Shown: piece after piece, positions 35,854-44,744 of the stretch
Layout of the letters: each line of letters opens with the position of its first letter
How positions within the stretch are numbered: the first letter of the stretch is position 1
NCBI RefSeq assembly: GCF_029277445.1
Contig: NZ_CP119566.1
Location: forward strand, 2,110,001-2,174,000
Direction of reading: 5' to 3'
DNA from: Pararhizobium qamdonense
GTDB lineage: Bacteria; Pseudomonadota; Alphaproteobacteria; Rhizobiales; Rhizobiaceae
DNA length: 64,000 nt
Notes under the pieces: generated by a model
Told to the model about the DNA's origin: nothing
What the model saw: the letters and a program-made list of their open reading frames with translations, nothing else
The model's database searches: none
Program-made: the position numbers and the translations under genes

Positions 35854-37107
35854 TTAACGCTGAAGCGCTCTGGGCAGGGACTGCACCGGGCCGACGGCGG
35901 CGCGCATTTGGGCGGCGGCGCCGGCGAGGGCGCGGGCGCGGGCGCTGGCCACGGATGCGGCGTGAAGGCTGCCGGCGACGCTCAGTCTGTCCCGGCCCAA
36001 AGCCTTCGCCTCGTAGAGCGCCATGTCGGCCTGGACCATGGCGTCGGCCAGTGTGCCGCCGGGATCGGCCATGGCAATGCCGATGCTCACCGTCAGGGCG
36101 ATTTTCGTGCCCTGGTGTGCCGGTGCGGGTGTCGTTCTGACGGCGGTGCAGATCGCGTCGGCGATATCAGCCACATCCAGCCGGCTGGTTCCGGCAAGAG
36201 CTATGCCGAATTCCTCGCCACCCAGCCGCCCAAGGATGCCTCTTCCTGCGAGCGTTCCGCGCACGGTGGCGGTGAAATGCACAAGTGCTGCATCGCCGCC
36301 GGCGTGGCCATGCAGATCGTTGATCTGCTTGAAACGATCAAGGTCCAGCAGCATGAACGCCGTCTGCTCGCCAGAAGCCGAGGCGTTCTGGAACATCTGC
36401 TCGAATGCGGACATGAACGCGCGGCGTGACAGGGCGCCGGTCAGATCGTCATGGGCGATCATATGGCGCAGATTGGCAATCAGCCAGCCATGCAGCATGA
36501 GGATCACCCCCAGAAAGAACAGCGGCATGATCATCAGGCCTGTCGCCATGAAAGCCGTCATCCAGATCGGCGGATCAAGGGCGTCGTGCAAACCGGTGGC
36601 GGCCGTGACGGCCTGAGCGGCATGAAGGATGGCGGCCAGGAACGCCATGACGCAGCAAAACAGCATATAGGGGGCGATGGCCCGCTCTTTCGGCCAATGG
36701 CGCAGGATGGTCGCACCGATCACGAAGCAGATCAGGCTCAGCAGTCCCGTGCCGGCCAGAACGTGCACCGCATGGCTGTCAGCGGCATCACCGAAGAGCA
36801 AAAGCACTGTCGCGATCGTTGCAAGAAGTACAACCGTTGGCCATGCGCTAAGCGGCGGGCGGGCGAGGAACTGCCGGAAGCCTCTCAGCAGCAAGAGGCC
36901 GGAAGCCGCAATCAGCGTGTCGCCGATGACCGTGTGAAACCACTGCGGGGCAATGCCGGCCGTCAATGCCAGCGATGCGGCAAGCGCCGTCGTCAGGCAG
37001 GCGGCGCAGAAGCTTGCAATGCCGGGAACGCCGGTCTTGCGCAGCGATAAAAGCACGGGAAACATGACCAAAAGCGAAATGACTGCAATCGCGGAAAGAA
37101 AGCTCAT
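35854..37107 (-). CDS. Membrane-bound diguanylate cyclase (GGDEF)
   Basis: About 417 residues. Seven hydrophobic segments in the first 230 residues form a MASE-like membrane sensor. A GGDEF domain follows (HDDLTGALSRRAFM, DLDRFKQINDLHGHAGGD, and the active-site GRLGGEEFGIALAG). GGEEF supports cyclic-di-GMP synthesis. No RxxD inhibitory site is seen five residues upstream. The Ala-rich C-terminal tail is unusual. The ATG at 37107 is chosen because the frame upstream starts at a TTG without support. It is reverse-strand between the small-gene array and the DUF2778 gene. Confidence 0.88.
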   Translation of the reverse strand: MSFLSAIAVISLLVMFPVLLSLRKTGVPGIASFCAACLTTALAASLALTAGIAPQWFHTVIGDTLIAASGLLLLRGFRQFLARPPLSAWPTVVLLATIATVLLLFGDAADSHAVHVLAGTGLLSLICFVIGATILRHWPKERAIAPYMLFCCVMAFLAAILHAAQAVTAATGLHDALDPPIWMTAFMATGLMIMPLFFLGVILMLHGWLIANLRHMIAHDDLTGALSRRAFMSAFEQMFQNASASGEQTAFMLLDLDRFKQINDLHGHAGGDAALVHFTATVRGTLAGRGILGRLGGEEFGIALAGTSRLDVADIADAICTAVRTTPAPAHQGTKIALTVSIGIAMADPGGTLADAMVQADMALYEAKALGRDRLSVAGSLHAASVASARARALAGAAAQMRAAVGPVQSLPRALQR

Positions 37108-37853
37108 AGGGGCGGATTCCTGCCGGGTGGCGCTCAAAAAAGAAGGGTCCGCCGATGCGGATAAGGCGAAATTCGTAATATCGCCGATTTAATTTTTTCA
37201 GCCGAAATTGCCTTCAATTTTAATGGATCGGGAGCTGTTTCGCAATTTCCACTTGTATGCGGTGGTGTGCCGGATCAAACTTGCGCGCGACCGGTGAACG
37301 CGTTGGTGAGTTACACCTTTGCAGGCGACTTCGATGGCGGCCGCAAGGGTGATTCGCTACCATCTGACTGCAACAGGACCGGCGGATCAGACTGCAGATG
37401 GATCGGGAACAGAGAGCGGTCCAGGCGTGCGGCAAACCCATCGCGACGCAGGGTGATGCCGCGAAAAAACATGTCTCATCTCAGCGTCTCCTTATTCTCG
37501 CCAAAAAATAGAGGTTTGAGACCGGACGCAAATATAGTTTTTCGAGCTTCAGGTTGGCCGCCGGCGAAATGCGCAGTGGGTCAACGGATCTCCCGGCCAT
37601 GATGTCCTGGGCGGGGAAGGTACCTTCTTTGCTTTTTTGCCTGCGGCAGGTGCCGCTCTCCTCTGCTCACCCTGCTCCCTGATTTCTTGGAGCCCGTGTA
37701 AAGGAATTGGTTACCATAATTTGTCATTCTTCCGATCGACCGGCAGGCCCCGGCAAGCGCGCAGTTCAGCGCATCGTGGGCTTTGGACCGGCCTCGGCGG
37801 CAATGCGTCTTGTTGCTCTCCGATTGAGTAATGCGTTTCGGGTAACAAGCATC
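37108..37853. other. Long intergenic region upstream of the DUF2778 gene
   Basis: About 745 bases. It must hold the divergent promoters. A perfect 12-bp palindrome GAAGGTACCTTC lies at 37616-37627, followed by a T-rich stretch. Several frames of 60-110 codons are open on both strands, but none has a good RBS, consistent codon use or recognised family. A small RNA here is possible but not supported by a clear terminator. Confidence 0.4.
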
Positions 37854-39041
37854 ATGGCGTTTGCAGCAGAAAAATGCAGTCATTCCGCGGCTTCCGGCAA
37901 GGCGCGCCACTATCGCGGTCCCCAGGCCCCCAAGGCTAAAGGCTCAAGGCAATCCAAGCCGTTGGCGCGGTTGCTTGCCGGCGCCACTGTTGCCGGGATC
38001 GCCATCGCGGCCTCGGTCTGGATGGTCGCGACCTTTGCGGCGATGCAGAACATGGGGTCGTCGCTGCCGTCCGGCAAAGGTCCGCGCCTTGAGGCGTCAT
38101 TGGGTCTCAACCCGATCCCGCATGCGGCCCCGCAACAGCGCGTCGTACACCTGGCCAAATTTTCGCGGCTTACCGTCTTGCCGCGTATCAACCTTGTGGC
38201 AACGGCTGTGCCGCAAAAGAGCATGGCTGCAGTCGCCATGGTCAAGCCTGCCGTGGATTTTGCCGAAAAGACGCAGGTTGCCGCGCTTGCAAAAGCGGCT
38301 GCTGCCAAAGGCGATGCCGTCATAACCGGCTCGACGCCGGTGACAGCCAACGCGCTGGTGGAGACGGTATCGGTGCGCGAGCAGGGACTTGGCAAGCCGT
38401 TCAACCTGGTCATGCCGGAGCCCGCTTCGTCGCTGAACGGCATGTTGCCGGATCTGGGGCCTTTGCCCCTGTCCAAACCGCGCGGTGTTGCGGATGCGGC
38501 CCGCAAGGTTGATGACAAGGCCACCAAGCCCGCCGTCAAGGAACTGGCTTACGCCAAGCCTGATCTCCCCATGGATGACGACAACGAGGTTCGCCCGGCA
38601 TTTAGGGGCAAAAGAGGGGTCGCCTATTACGATATCTCGGCCGGCGTGGTCTACATGCCGAATGGCGAGAAGCTGGAGGCGCATTCCGGCATCGGCAAGA
38701 TGCGCGACAATCCGGACTATGTTCACGTCAAGATGAAGGGCCCGACGCCGCCCGGCACCTACAAGGTGACGATGCGGGAATCGCTCTTCCACGGTGTTGC
38801 CGCCGTGCGTCTGACGCCGGTGAACGGCGTGGCTCCGCATGGCCGCGACGGCCTGCTCGCCCACAGCTATCTCCTGAGAAACCGCGGCGATTCCCATGGC
38901 TGCGTTGCCTTCGAGGAATATCCGCGCTTCCTGAAAGCGTTCAAGCGTGGCGAGATCACCCATATGGTCATCGTCAAGAGCATGAAGGGCTTCTCCGCGC
39001 CCAAGCGCACCTTCGCCTCGCTGTTTTCCAAGGGGGCATGA
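37854..39041 (+). CDS. DUF2778/Tlde1-type protein with L,D-transpeptidase-like SHGC motif
   Basis: About 395 residues: a basic cytoplasmic N-terminus, one membrane segment (about residues 40-62), and a long Ala/Pro/Lys linker. A C-terminal domain of about 130 residues follows. That domain contains AHSYLLRNRGDSHGCVAFEEY, with the S-H-G-C signature of L,D-transpeptidases, and GIGKMRDNPDYV. It matches DUF2778, the family to which Tlde1 peptidoglycan-active effectors belong. A role in periplasmic peptidoglycan editing is inferred. No type VI genes lie nearby, so a housekeeping enzyme is more likely than a secreted toxin. The start (ATG 37854) has only a weak RBS; the open frame begins at 37707. 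Confidence 0.75.
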   Translation: MAFAAEKCSHSAASGKARHYRGPQAPKAKGSRQSKPLARLLAGATVAGIAIAASVWMVATFAAMQNMGSSLPSGKGPRLEASLGLNPIPHAAPQQRVVHLAKFSRLTVLPRINLVATAVPQKSMAAVAMVKPAVDFAEKTQVAALAKAAAAKGDAVITGSTPVTANALVETVSVREQGLGKPFNLVMPEPASSLNGMLPDLGPLPLSKPRGVADAARKVDDKATKPAVKELAYAKPDLPMDDDNEVRPAFRGKRGVAYYDISAGVVYMPNGEKLEAHSGIGKMRDNPDYVHVKMKGPTPPGTYKVTMRESLFHGVAAVRLTPVNGVAPHGRDGLLAHSYLLRNRGDSHGCVAFEEYPRFLKAFKRGEITHMVIVKSMKGFSAPKRTFASLFSKGA

Positions 39042-39086
39042 CGGATATTCTTGAAAGGGCGTAAGCCGTATCAAACCATAACGGAC

Positions 39087-39122
39087 AAAGGGCGCGAAAG
39101 CTTGAGGGCTTCGCGCCCTTTG
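39087..39122 (+). terminator. Terminator after the DUF2778 gene
   Basis: A perfect 12-bp stem AAAGGGCGCGAA/TTCGCGCCCTTT (39087-39098 against 39110-39121) with an 11-base loop lies 46 bases after the stop. Confidence 0.85.
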
Positions 39123-39246
39123 CCCGTTATGCCAGGCAGCTAGCCTGTTTAAGCCCTGCCAGCGGGCCGTTGATCGCGAGGATTGGGGAATTGCCACCGC
39201 CTGCGCGGTACTCTAATCCCCTCTACAATCTTAGGGGACGGCGTTC

Positions 39247-41049
39247 ATGCGAATCAGTGCAATTACGAACTGGGCCTATGGCGTAACCGTCGTCCTGACC
39301 GTGCTTTCCGGTGGCGCATTCATTCTGTCGGCCGATAGCGCCAACCAGGAGCGGCTGGCGGTCGAGGAGCACCTTGCCTTCGAGGCCCTGGCGCAGGACC
39401 TTGCCCTTGGCGCCGAGGAGCGAAGTGACGAAGCGCGCCTGTATGTGATGCGCGGCGACGAGCGTCATCTGATTGCGTTTCACGGCAGGGAAAACGAGGA
39501 ACACCGCCGCGAGGCGACGATCAAGACGTTGAAGGCGCGCGGGGCCTCGTCTGCAGAAACGGCCGCGCTCGAAGAGGTCGAGCAGGATGCCGAGGCGCTG
39601 GACAGGCTCGAGGTTGCGGCAATCACCGCCTATGGCAATGGCGAGCAGTCGAAAGCCCAGCAAATGCTGTTTGGCCCCGAGCACGAGCGCCTGCAGACGG
39701 ATTTGCTGGAAACGGTCGCGCGCTTTCGCGATCTGGTCAATACCCGCACCGGCAATGCGCTGAACGATGCGCGGTTGAGAAGCGACTGGTTCGGCCTTGT
39801 CGCCAAGACCATGCTGGCGCTGACGGCAGCGCTTTTTCTCGGCGTTCTCTATTTCGTTCTTCGCCGCCGTATCGCTATGCCGCTCGCGCATATGACCGGT
39901 ATCGTCACCCGGCTCGCCAAGCAGGATTATGCCGTCGAGGTGCCGCTCGATCAGCGGCGCGACGAGATCGGCGAAATGAACGAAGCCATCCATATTTTTC
40001 GCGCCAATGGCCTGGAGCGCGACCGGCTGGATGCGGAGAGGCGGCTCGACCAGCAGACCAAGGATCTGATCCTGCAGATGATGCACCGGCTGCAGGCCTG
40101 CCAGACGCAGACCGAGCTCGCCGATGTCGTGGCGCGGTTTGCGCCGCAGATTTTCCCCAATCTTGCCGGGCATCTTTATGTTCTCAACGAAAGCCGTACC
40201 TTACTTTCAACGATCGGCAGCTGGCTCGATCCGCATCAATCGGCGGCATCCTTTGCCTCCAGCGCCTGTTGGGGGCTGCGGCGCGGGCGGCCGCATCTGA
40301 GCAATCGCGGCCAGAGCGACATCGCCTGCCAGCATCTGAACGAAAGCAATGTCACAGGGCTTTGCGTGCCGCTGACGGCGCAGGGCGATACGATCGGGCT
40401 TCTCTATTTCGAGGAACGTTCGGATGTGGTGACCGATGTCGAAACCTCGCGTCTTTATCTGGAACTGATTGCCGAAAATATCGGCCTTGCGGTTGCCAAT
40501 CTTCAGTTGCGCGAAAAACTCACCCATCTTGCCGTGCGCGATGCGCTGACGGGGTTGTTCAACCGGCGCTGGCTTGATGAAAGCCTCAACCGTCATGCAC
40601 GCGAGGAAGCGGTCAGTCCGTTGGTGTGCCTGATGATCGACATCGATCATTTCAAGCGCTTCAACGACGAATTCGGCCATGATGCCGGCGATGTCGTCAT
40701 GCAATATGTGGCGCAGATCGTCATCGACATGGTTGGCGGCGCCGGCACGGCCTACCGCTTCGGCGGCGAGGAGTTCACGGTGCTTTTGCCGGGGATGACC
40801 GAGGCGGCCGGGTTCGAATTTGCCGAAGCGCTGCGCACCAAGATCGCGACCGCACCGCTGTCGCATCGCGGCCGTATCCTCGGTTCGGTCGCGGTGTCCA
40901 TCGGCGTGGCATCGGCGCCCGCCGCAGGTACGGTGCCGACCTTGCTGACGCGGGCGGATGCCGCCCTTTTGAATGCCAAGGCCGGTGGCCGCAACATGAC
41001 GGTCTCGGCCGCAAAGCTCATCCTCGGCGGTCTGCAGGATCAGGCTTAG
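39247..41049 (+). CDS. HAMP-GAF-GGDEF diguanylate cyclase
   Basis: A 600-residue membrane-bound cyclase. It has an N-terminal membrane segment (about 9-29), a periplasmic helical region of about 150 residues, a second membrane segment (about 182-205) and a HAMP linker (RRIAMPLAHMTGIVTRLAKQD). A GAF domain (about 280-420) and a GGDEF domain (about 430-590) follow. The catalytic site is AYRFGGEEFTVLLPG, with RDALTGLFNRRWLDE and DIDHFKRFNDEFGHDAGD before it. No RxxD inhibitory site. It should make cyclic-di-GMP in response to an unknown periplasmic and GAF-bound signal. Confidence 0.9.
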   Translation: MRISAITNWAYGVTVVLTVLSGGAFILSADSANQERLAVEEHLAFEALAQDLALGAEERSDEARLYVMRGDERHLIAFHGRENEEHRREATIKTLKARGASSAETAALEEVEQDAEALDRLEVAAITAYGNGEQSKAQQMLFGPEHERLQTDLLETVARFRDLVNTRTGNALNDARLRSDWFGLVAKTMLALTAALFLGVLYFVLRRRIAMPLAHMTGIVTRLAKQDYAVEVPLDQRRDEIGEMNEAIHIFRANGLERDRLDAERRLDQQTKDLILQMMHRLQACQTQTELADVVARFAPQIFPNLAGHLYVLNESRTLLSTIGSWLDPHQSAASFASSACWGLRRGRPHLSNRGQSDIACQHLNESNVTGLCVPLTAQGDTIGLLYFEERSDVVTDVETSRLYLELIAENIGLAVANLQLREKLTHLAVRDALTGLFNRRWLDESLNRHAREEAVSPLVCLMIDIDHFKRFNDEFGHDAGDVVMQYVAQIVIDMVGGAGTAYRFGGEEFTVLLPGMTEAAGFEFAEALRTKIATAPLSHRGRILGSVAVSIGVASAPAAGTVPTLLTRADAALLNAKAGGRNMTVSAAKLILGGLQDQA

Positions 41050-41120
41050 CTGGGCGCGTGAGCGGGCATGAGGCGGTGGTCTTTGGGACGGGTGGGAGAT
41101 ATTTCCCGAGCCCTGCGGCT

Positions 41121-41150
41121 GTGGATCCTCGGGTCAAGCCCGAGGATGAC
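41121..41150. repeat. REP-like palindrome, copy 1
   Basis: A 30-base element with a 9-bp perfect stem ATCCTCGGG/CCCGAGGAT and a TCAAG loop, bounded by GTGG and GAC. Similar palindromes are very abundant in alphaproteobacterial intergenic regions. It is in the same orientation as the copy at 41701. It lies downstream of the cyclase gene and may also act as a terminator-like structure. Confidence 0.85.
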
Positions 41151-41357
41151 GGAGTGGGGTGGGCTTGCGGGAGATGACGGTCGGAATTGAGCCTGCGGAG
41201 TTGGTGTCTTGAGCTGGCGTAAATAGAATTGCGCGGTGCAGGTGTTACCAAGTTTGCCTGCGAATGGCCGACTGTTCGAGTCTATGGGTGACGCAGAAAA
41301 TGGAAACCTCGGCTGTTGCGTCTTCTTGAAAAAGAATACGGCATCCCCCAAAAATCC

Positions 41358-41730
41358 GTCATCCTCGGGCTTGACCCGAGGATCCACTCCCAAGCATCAT
41401 TACAACCATGGCGGGCTATGTCTATATCGTCACCAATCACAAACGGGGAACGCTCTATATCGGCGTGACCTCTGATCTCGAGCGCCGTATTTTCGAGCAC
41501 CGCGAAGCTTTAACGCCGGGTTTCACAGCTAAATATGGCTGCAAACAACTTGTCTGGTATGAAGAGCATCTGTCGATCGGCACGGCGATCCAGCGCGAAA
41601 AATCCCTCAAGCGCTGGTACCGGCAATGGAAGATCGAGTTGATCGAGGCGATGAATCCGGACTGGCGGGATCTGTATCAAGAACTTTGGTAGGTTTGGGC
41701 GTGGATCCTCGGGTCAAGCCCGAGGATGAC
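41358..41730. mobile_element. GIY-YIG nuclease gene bounded by perfectly inverted REP-like palindromes
   Basis: The element at 41358-41387 and that at 41701-41730 are exact reverse complements over all 30 bases. Each is itself a stem-loop (9-bp ATCCTCGGG arms). They enclose only the GIY-YIG gene and its short leader, giving a 373-base unit with inverted ends. A decayed copy of the leader and gene start, again next to such palindromes, lies at 41965-42156. The arrangement recalls REP-RAYT pairs but with a GIY-YIG nuclease in place of a TnpA-like transposase. That this unit moves is an inference. Confidence 0.5.
41408..41692 (+). CDS. Small GIY-YIG nuclease (COG2827, UPF0213-like)
   Basis: A 94-residue single-domain protein. 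The GIY-YIG core is visible as YVYIVTN and LYIGVTSDLERRIFEHR, with the conserved catalytic-type Arg, followed by AIQREKSLKRW, which carries the conserved Glu. It ends MNPDWRDLYQELW, as is usual in this subfamily. No DNA-binding extension is fused. The ATG at 41408 lacks a strong Shine-Dalgarno sequence. Biological roles of this subfamily are poorly known. It lies 20 bases inside the left REP and eight bases before the right one. Confidence 0.88.
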   Translation: MAGYVYIVTNHKRGTLYIGVTSDLERRIFEHREALTPGFTAKYGCKQLVWYEEHLSIGTAIQREKSLKRWYRQWKIELIEAMNPDWRDLYQELW

Positions 41731-41964
41731 GGGCTTGGGGGCGTGACGTTGCATCGGTTGATGCTGGAGATTGCGGCATTGGTTGATGCTTGAGATGGCA
41801 GTTTCGATTGATGCCGAGAATGATGGTTGCTGTTGATGACCGGCAACGGCTTGGGTGATGACCTGGGCGCCGATATTAAATCAAGACTTTGTGTGACGGA
41901 GGGGACGTTGAGCGGCTTTTCTGGCGGAGGTCCGAATTGCCTTGCGGCTCTACGTACCCCTCCC

Positions 41965-42156
41965 GTCATCCTCGCACTAGACTCGAGCATCCAACCCGAA
42001 GCATCATTTTAGCCATAGCGGGTTCTGATCGAGCCGAAGGATAATGCAGTACTTGGAGACACCGGCTAGCATAAACTCTTTGTGAAAGGCATACGGCATC
42101 CCCCCAAAAGTCGTCATTCCCCAAAGTCGTCATCCTCGGGCTTGACCCGAGGATCC
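41965..42156. repeat. Decayed copy of the REP/GIY-YIG module
   Basis: A mutated palindrome at 41965-41995 is followed by AAGCATCATTTTAGCCATAG (from 41999). This matches the leader and start of the nuclease gene (AAGCATCATTACAACCATGG from 41392), with the ATG changed to ATA. After that, 42088-42128 resembles the DNA upstream of the intact module (ATACGGCATCCCCC both times). It ends in a full palindrome at 42129-42156. So flank, REP and gene start all recur in a scrambled, truncated second copy. The stretch 41731-41964 shows no gene. Confidence 0.6.
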
Positions 42157-42169
42157 CCGCCGCCCCCGC

Positions 42170-44641
42170 CTAAACTTTCTCCACAAACCCATCCAGCACC
42201 CGCTTCTGTCCGGCCCGGTCGAAATCGATCGTCAGCTTGTTGCCCTCGATGCCGGCGATATTCCCGTTGCCGAACTTGATATGGAACACCCGGTCGCCGA
42301 CGGTGAATTTCGAGGGTTCGTCGATCTTGGACTTGGCGATCAGTTCGCCGTCGATGGTGCGCGCTTTCGGGCCGCTTTCGCCGTAGCCGATGCGTTCGAT
42401 CGAGACGCCGGAGCGGTTGCCCCAGTTGTCGCGGGTGGCGTCTGTCTTGTTGGCCTGGGCGCGTTTCCAGCCGGGGGTGGAATAGGTGTTGGCGAAGGGT
42501 TCCTGCTTGTCGAAGCGCGATTGGCCGTAGCCGCCGCGATTATAGCCGCCATAGGATTGCTCGGCTTCCGAAACTTCGACATGGGCGGTCGGCAGTTCGT
42601 CGAGGAAGCGCGAGGGAAGCGTCGATTGCCACAGGCCGTGGATGCGGCGGTTGGAGACGAACCAGATGTGGCAGCGGCGCTTGGCCCGCGTCAGGCCGAC
42701 ATAGGCAAGGCGGCGCTCTTCCTCCAGGCCTGAGCGGCCGCCTTCGTCCAGCGCGCGCTGGTGCGGAAACAGGCCTTCCTCCCAGCCGGGCAGGAAGACG
42801 GTCTCGAATTCCAGCCCCTTGGCGGAATGCAGCGTCATGATCGAGACGGCGTCGAGCTCGGCATTCTGCTCGACATCCATCACCAGGGCTATGTGTTCGA
42901 GGAAGCCGCGCATGCTCTCGAACTGTTCCATCGAGCGGATCAGTTCCTTCAGGTTTTCCAGCCGGCCCGGCGCTTCCGCCGATTTGTCGTTCTTCCACAT
43001 ATCCGTATATCCGGACTCTTCGAGAATGGTCTCGGCAAGCTCGGTATGCGGCGTGTTTTCGAGCAGGCCCTGCCAGCGCTGGAACATCGTCACGACGTCA
43101 TAGAGCGACTTGCGCGGCTTCGGCTTCATCTCGTCGGTTTCGATGATATCGCCTGATGCTGCCAGCATCGGGATATCGCGCTTGCGGGCATAGTCGTGCA
43201 GGGCACGCACGGTGGTATCGCCAAGGCCGCGTTTCGGCGTATTGACGATGCGCTCGAAGGCGAGGTCATCGGCCGGCTGGCAGACGAGGCGGAAATAGGC
43301 CAGCGCATCGCGGATCTCCAGGCGCTCGTAAAAGCGCGGGCCGCCGATGACGCGGTAGTTGAGGCCAAGCGTGACGAAACGGTCTTCGAACTCGCGCATC
43401 TGGAAGGAGGCGCGCACCAGGATGGCCATGTTGTTCAGCGGGTGGTCGGTGCGCTGCAGTTGCTCGATCTCCTCGCCGACAGCGCGGGCTTCCTCCTCGG
43501 AATCCCAGGCGGCATGCACCTGCACCTTGTCGTCATTGGGATCGACGCGGTCGGTAAACAGCGTCTTGCCGAGGCGGCCTTCATTATGAGCGATGAGATG
43601 GCCGGAGGCGCCGAGAATATGCTCGGTGGAGCGGTAGTTGCGCTCGAGCTTGATGACCTTGGCGCCCGGAAAATCCTTCTCGAAGCGCAGGATATTATCG
43701 ACCTCGGCACCGCGCCAGCCGTAGATCGATTGGTCGTCGTCGCCGACGCAGCAGACGTTCTGCGGCACGCCCTTCGGCCGCTGCGCAAGCAGCCTCAGCC
43801 ACATATATTGGGCGGTGTTGGTATCCTGATACTCGTCAACGAGGATGAAGCGGAACTTGTCGTGATATTCGCGAAGCACATCCGGGTTGGTGCGGAACAT
43901 GCGGATCGGATGCAACAACAGATCGCCGAAATCGCAGGCGTTCAGCGTCATCAGCCGGGCCTGATAGGCGGCGTAGAGTTCGCGGCCCTTGCCATTGGCA
44001 AACGAGCGGGCGTCGCCTTCGGGAATGTCGGCGGGCGAAAGGCCCTTGTTTTTCCAGCCGTCGATCATCTGGGCAAATTGCTTGGCCGGCCAGCGCTTGT
44101 CGTCGATGCCGTCGGCCTGGATCAGCTGCTTGATCAGGCGCACGACATCGTCGGTATCCAGGATGGTGAAAGAGGATTTCAGGCCCACCAGTTCGGCATG
44201 GCGGCGCAAAAGCTTCACGCCGATCGAATGGAACGTACCCATCCACGGCATGCCTTCGACGGCGCCGCCGACGAGAACGCCGACGCGCTCCTTCATCTCG
44301 CGGGCCGCCTTGTTGGTGAAGGTGACGGCGAGGATTTGCGAGGGGAAGGCGCGGCCGGAGGCAAGGATATGAGCGATGCGGGTGGTGAGAACGCGGGTCT
44401 TGCCGGTTCCGGCGCCGGCCAGCACCAGAACCGGGCCGTCGAGTGCTTCCACCGCTTCGCGCTGCTCGGGATTGAGGCCGGAGAGATAGTCTGGAACACG
44501 ATGCTGATCGCGCGTTTGCATGGCGCGGGCTGCGATGCCGCTTGCGGGTGCCGGCGGTGCCGCCTGCGGGCTCACGCCTCGCTGCGGGCGCGGCGCCGGC
44601 TCCTCGTCAAAGAAAGGGATATCGTCAAAACCATTGCTCAT
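42170..44641 (-). CDS. uvrD: UvrD/PcrA-type superfamily 1 DNA helicase
   Basis: A 3'-5' helicase of about 823 residues used in nucleotide excision and mismatch repair. Motifs in order: LNPEQREAV (Q motif), LAGAGTGKTRVL (Walker A), AVTFTNKAA (Ia), ILVDEYQDTN (II), GDDDQSIYGWRGA (III), LERNYRST (IV), MTLHSAKGLEF (V) and YVGLTRAKRR (VI). A C-terminal tudor-like tail (VGDRVFHIKFGNG) binds RNA polymerase in UvrD/PcrA. ATG at 44641 is preferred over a TTG three codons earlier. The stop is 14 bases from the last REP-like palindrome. Confidence 0.95.
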   Translation of the reverse strand: MSNGFDDIPFFDEEPAPRPQRGVSPQAAPPAPASGIAARAMQTRDQHRVPDYLSGLNPEQREAVEALDGPVLVLAGAGTGKTRVLTTRIAHILASGRAFPSQILAVTFTNKAAREMKERVGVLVGGAVEGMPWMGTFHSIGVKLLRRHAELVGLKSSFTILDTDDVVRLIKQLIQADGIDDKRWPAKQFAQMIDGWKNKGLSPADIPEGDARSFANGKGRELYAAYQARLMTLNACDFGDLLLHPIRMFRTNPDVLREYHDKFRFILVDEYQDTNTAQYMWLRLLAQRPKGVPQNVCCVGDDDQSIYGWRGAEVDNILRFEKDFPGAKVIKLERNYRSTEHILGASGHLIAHNEGRLGKTLFTDRVDPNDDKVQVHAAWDSEEEARAVGEEIEQLQRTDHPLNNMAILVRASFQMREFEDRFVTLGLNYRVIGGPRFYERLEIRDALAYFRLVCQPADDLAFERIVNTPKRGLGDTTVRALHDYARKRDIPMLAASGDIIETDEMKPKPRKSLYDVVTMFQRWQGLLENTPHTELAETILEESGYTDMWKNDKSAEAPGRLENLKELIRSMEQFESMRGFLEHIALVMDVEQNAELDAVSIMTLHSAKGLEFETVFLPGWEEGLFPHQRALDEGGRSGLEEERRLAYVGLTRAKRRCHIWFVSNRRIHGLWQSTLPSRFLDELPTAHVEVSEAEQSYGGYNRGGYGQSRFDKQEPFANTYSTPGWKRAQANKTDATRDNWGNRSGVSIERIGYGESGPKARTIDGELIAKSKIDEPSKFTVGDRVFHIKFGNGNIAGIEGNKLTIDFDRAGQKRVLDGFVEKV

Positions 44642-44744
44642 GCGGCTCAATGTAGTGATTCGGAGCCGAAAGGCCAGAATTCCGTTCTGCTTTTATTCCA
44701 AAATGTCCAGCTTCTCTGTGGAGACAACCGCTTTTTGGCCGCGA

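Noticed and set aside
37267..37602. A 111-codon frame in the gap before the DUF2778 gene
   Set aside because: No ribosome binding site, irregular codon use and no recognisable family; overlapping frames on the other strand are just as open.
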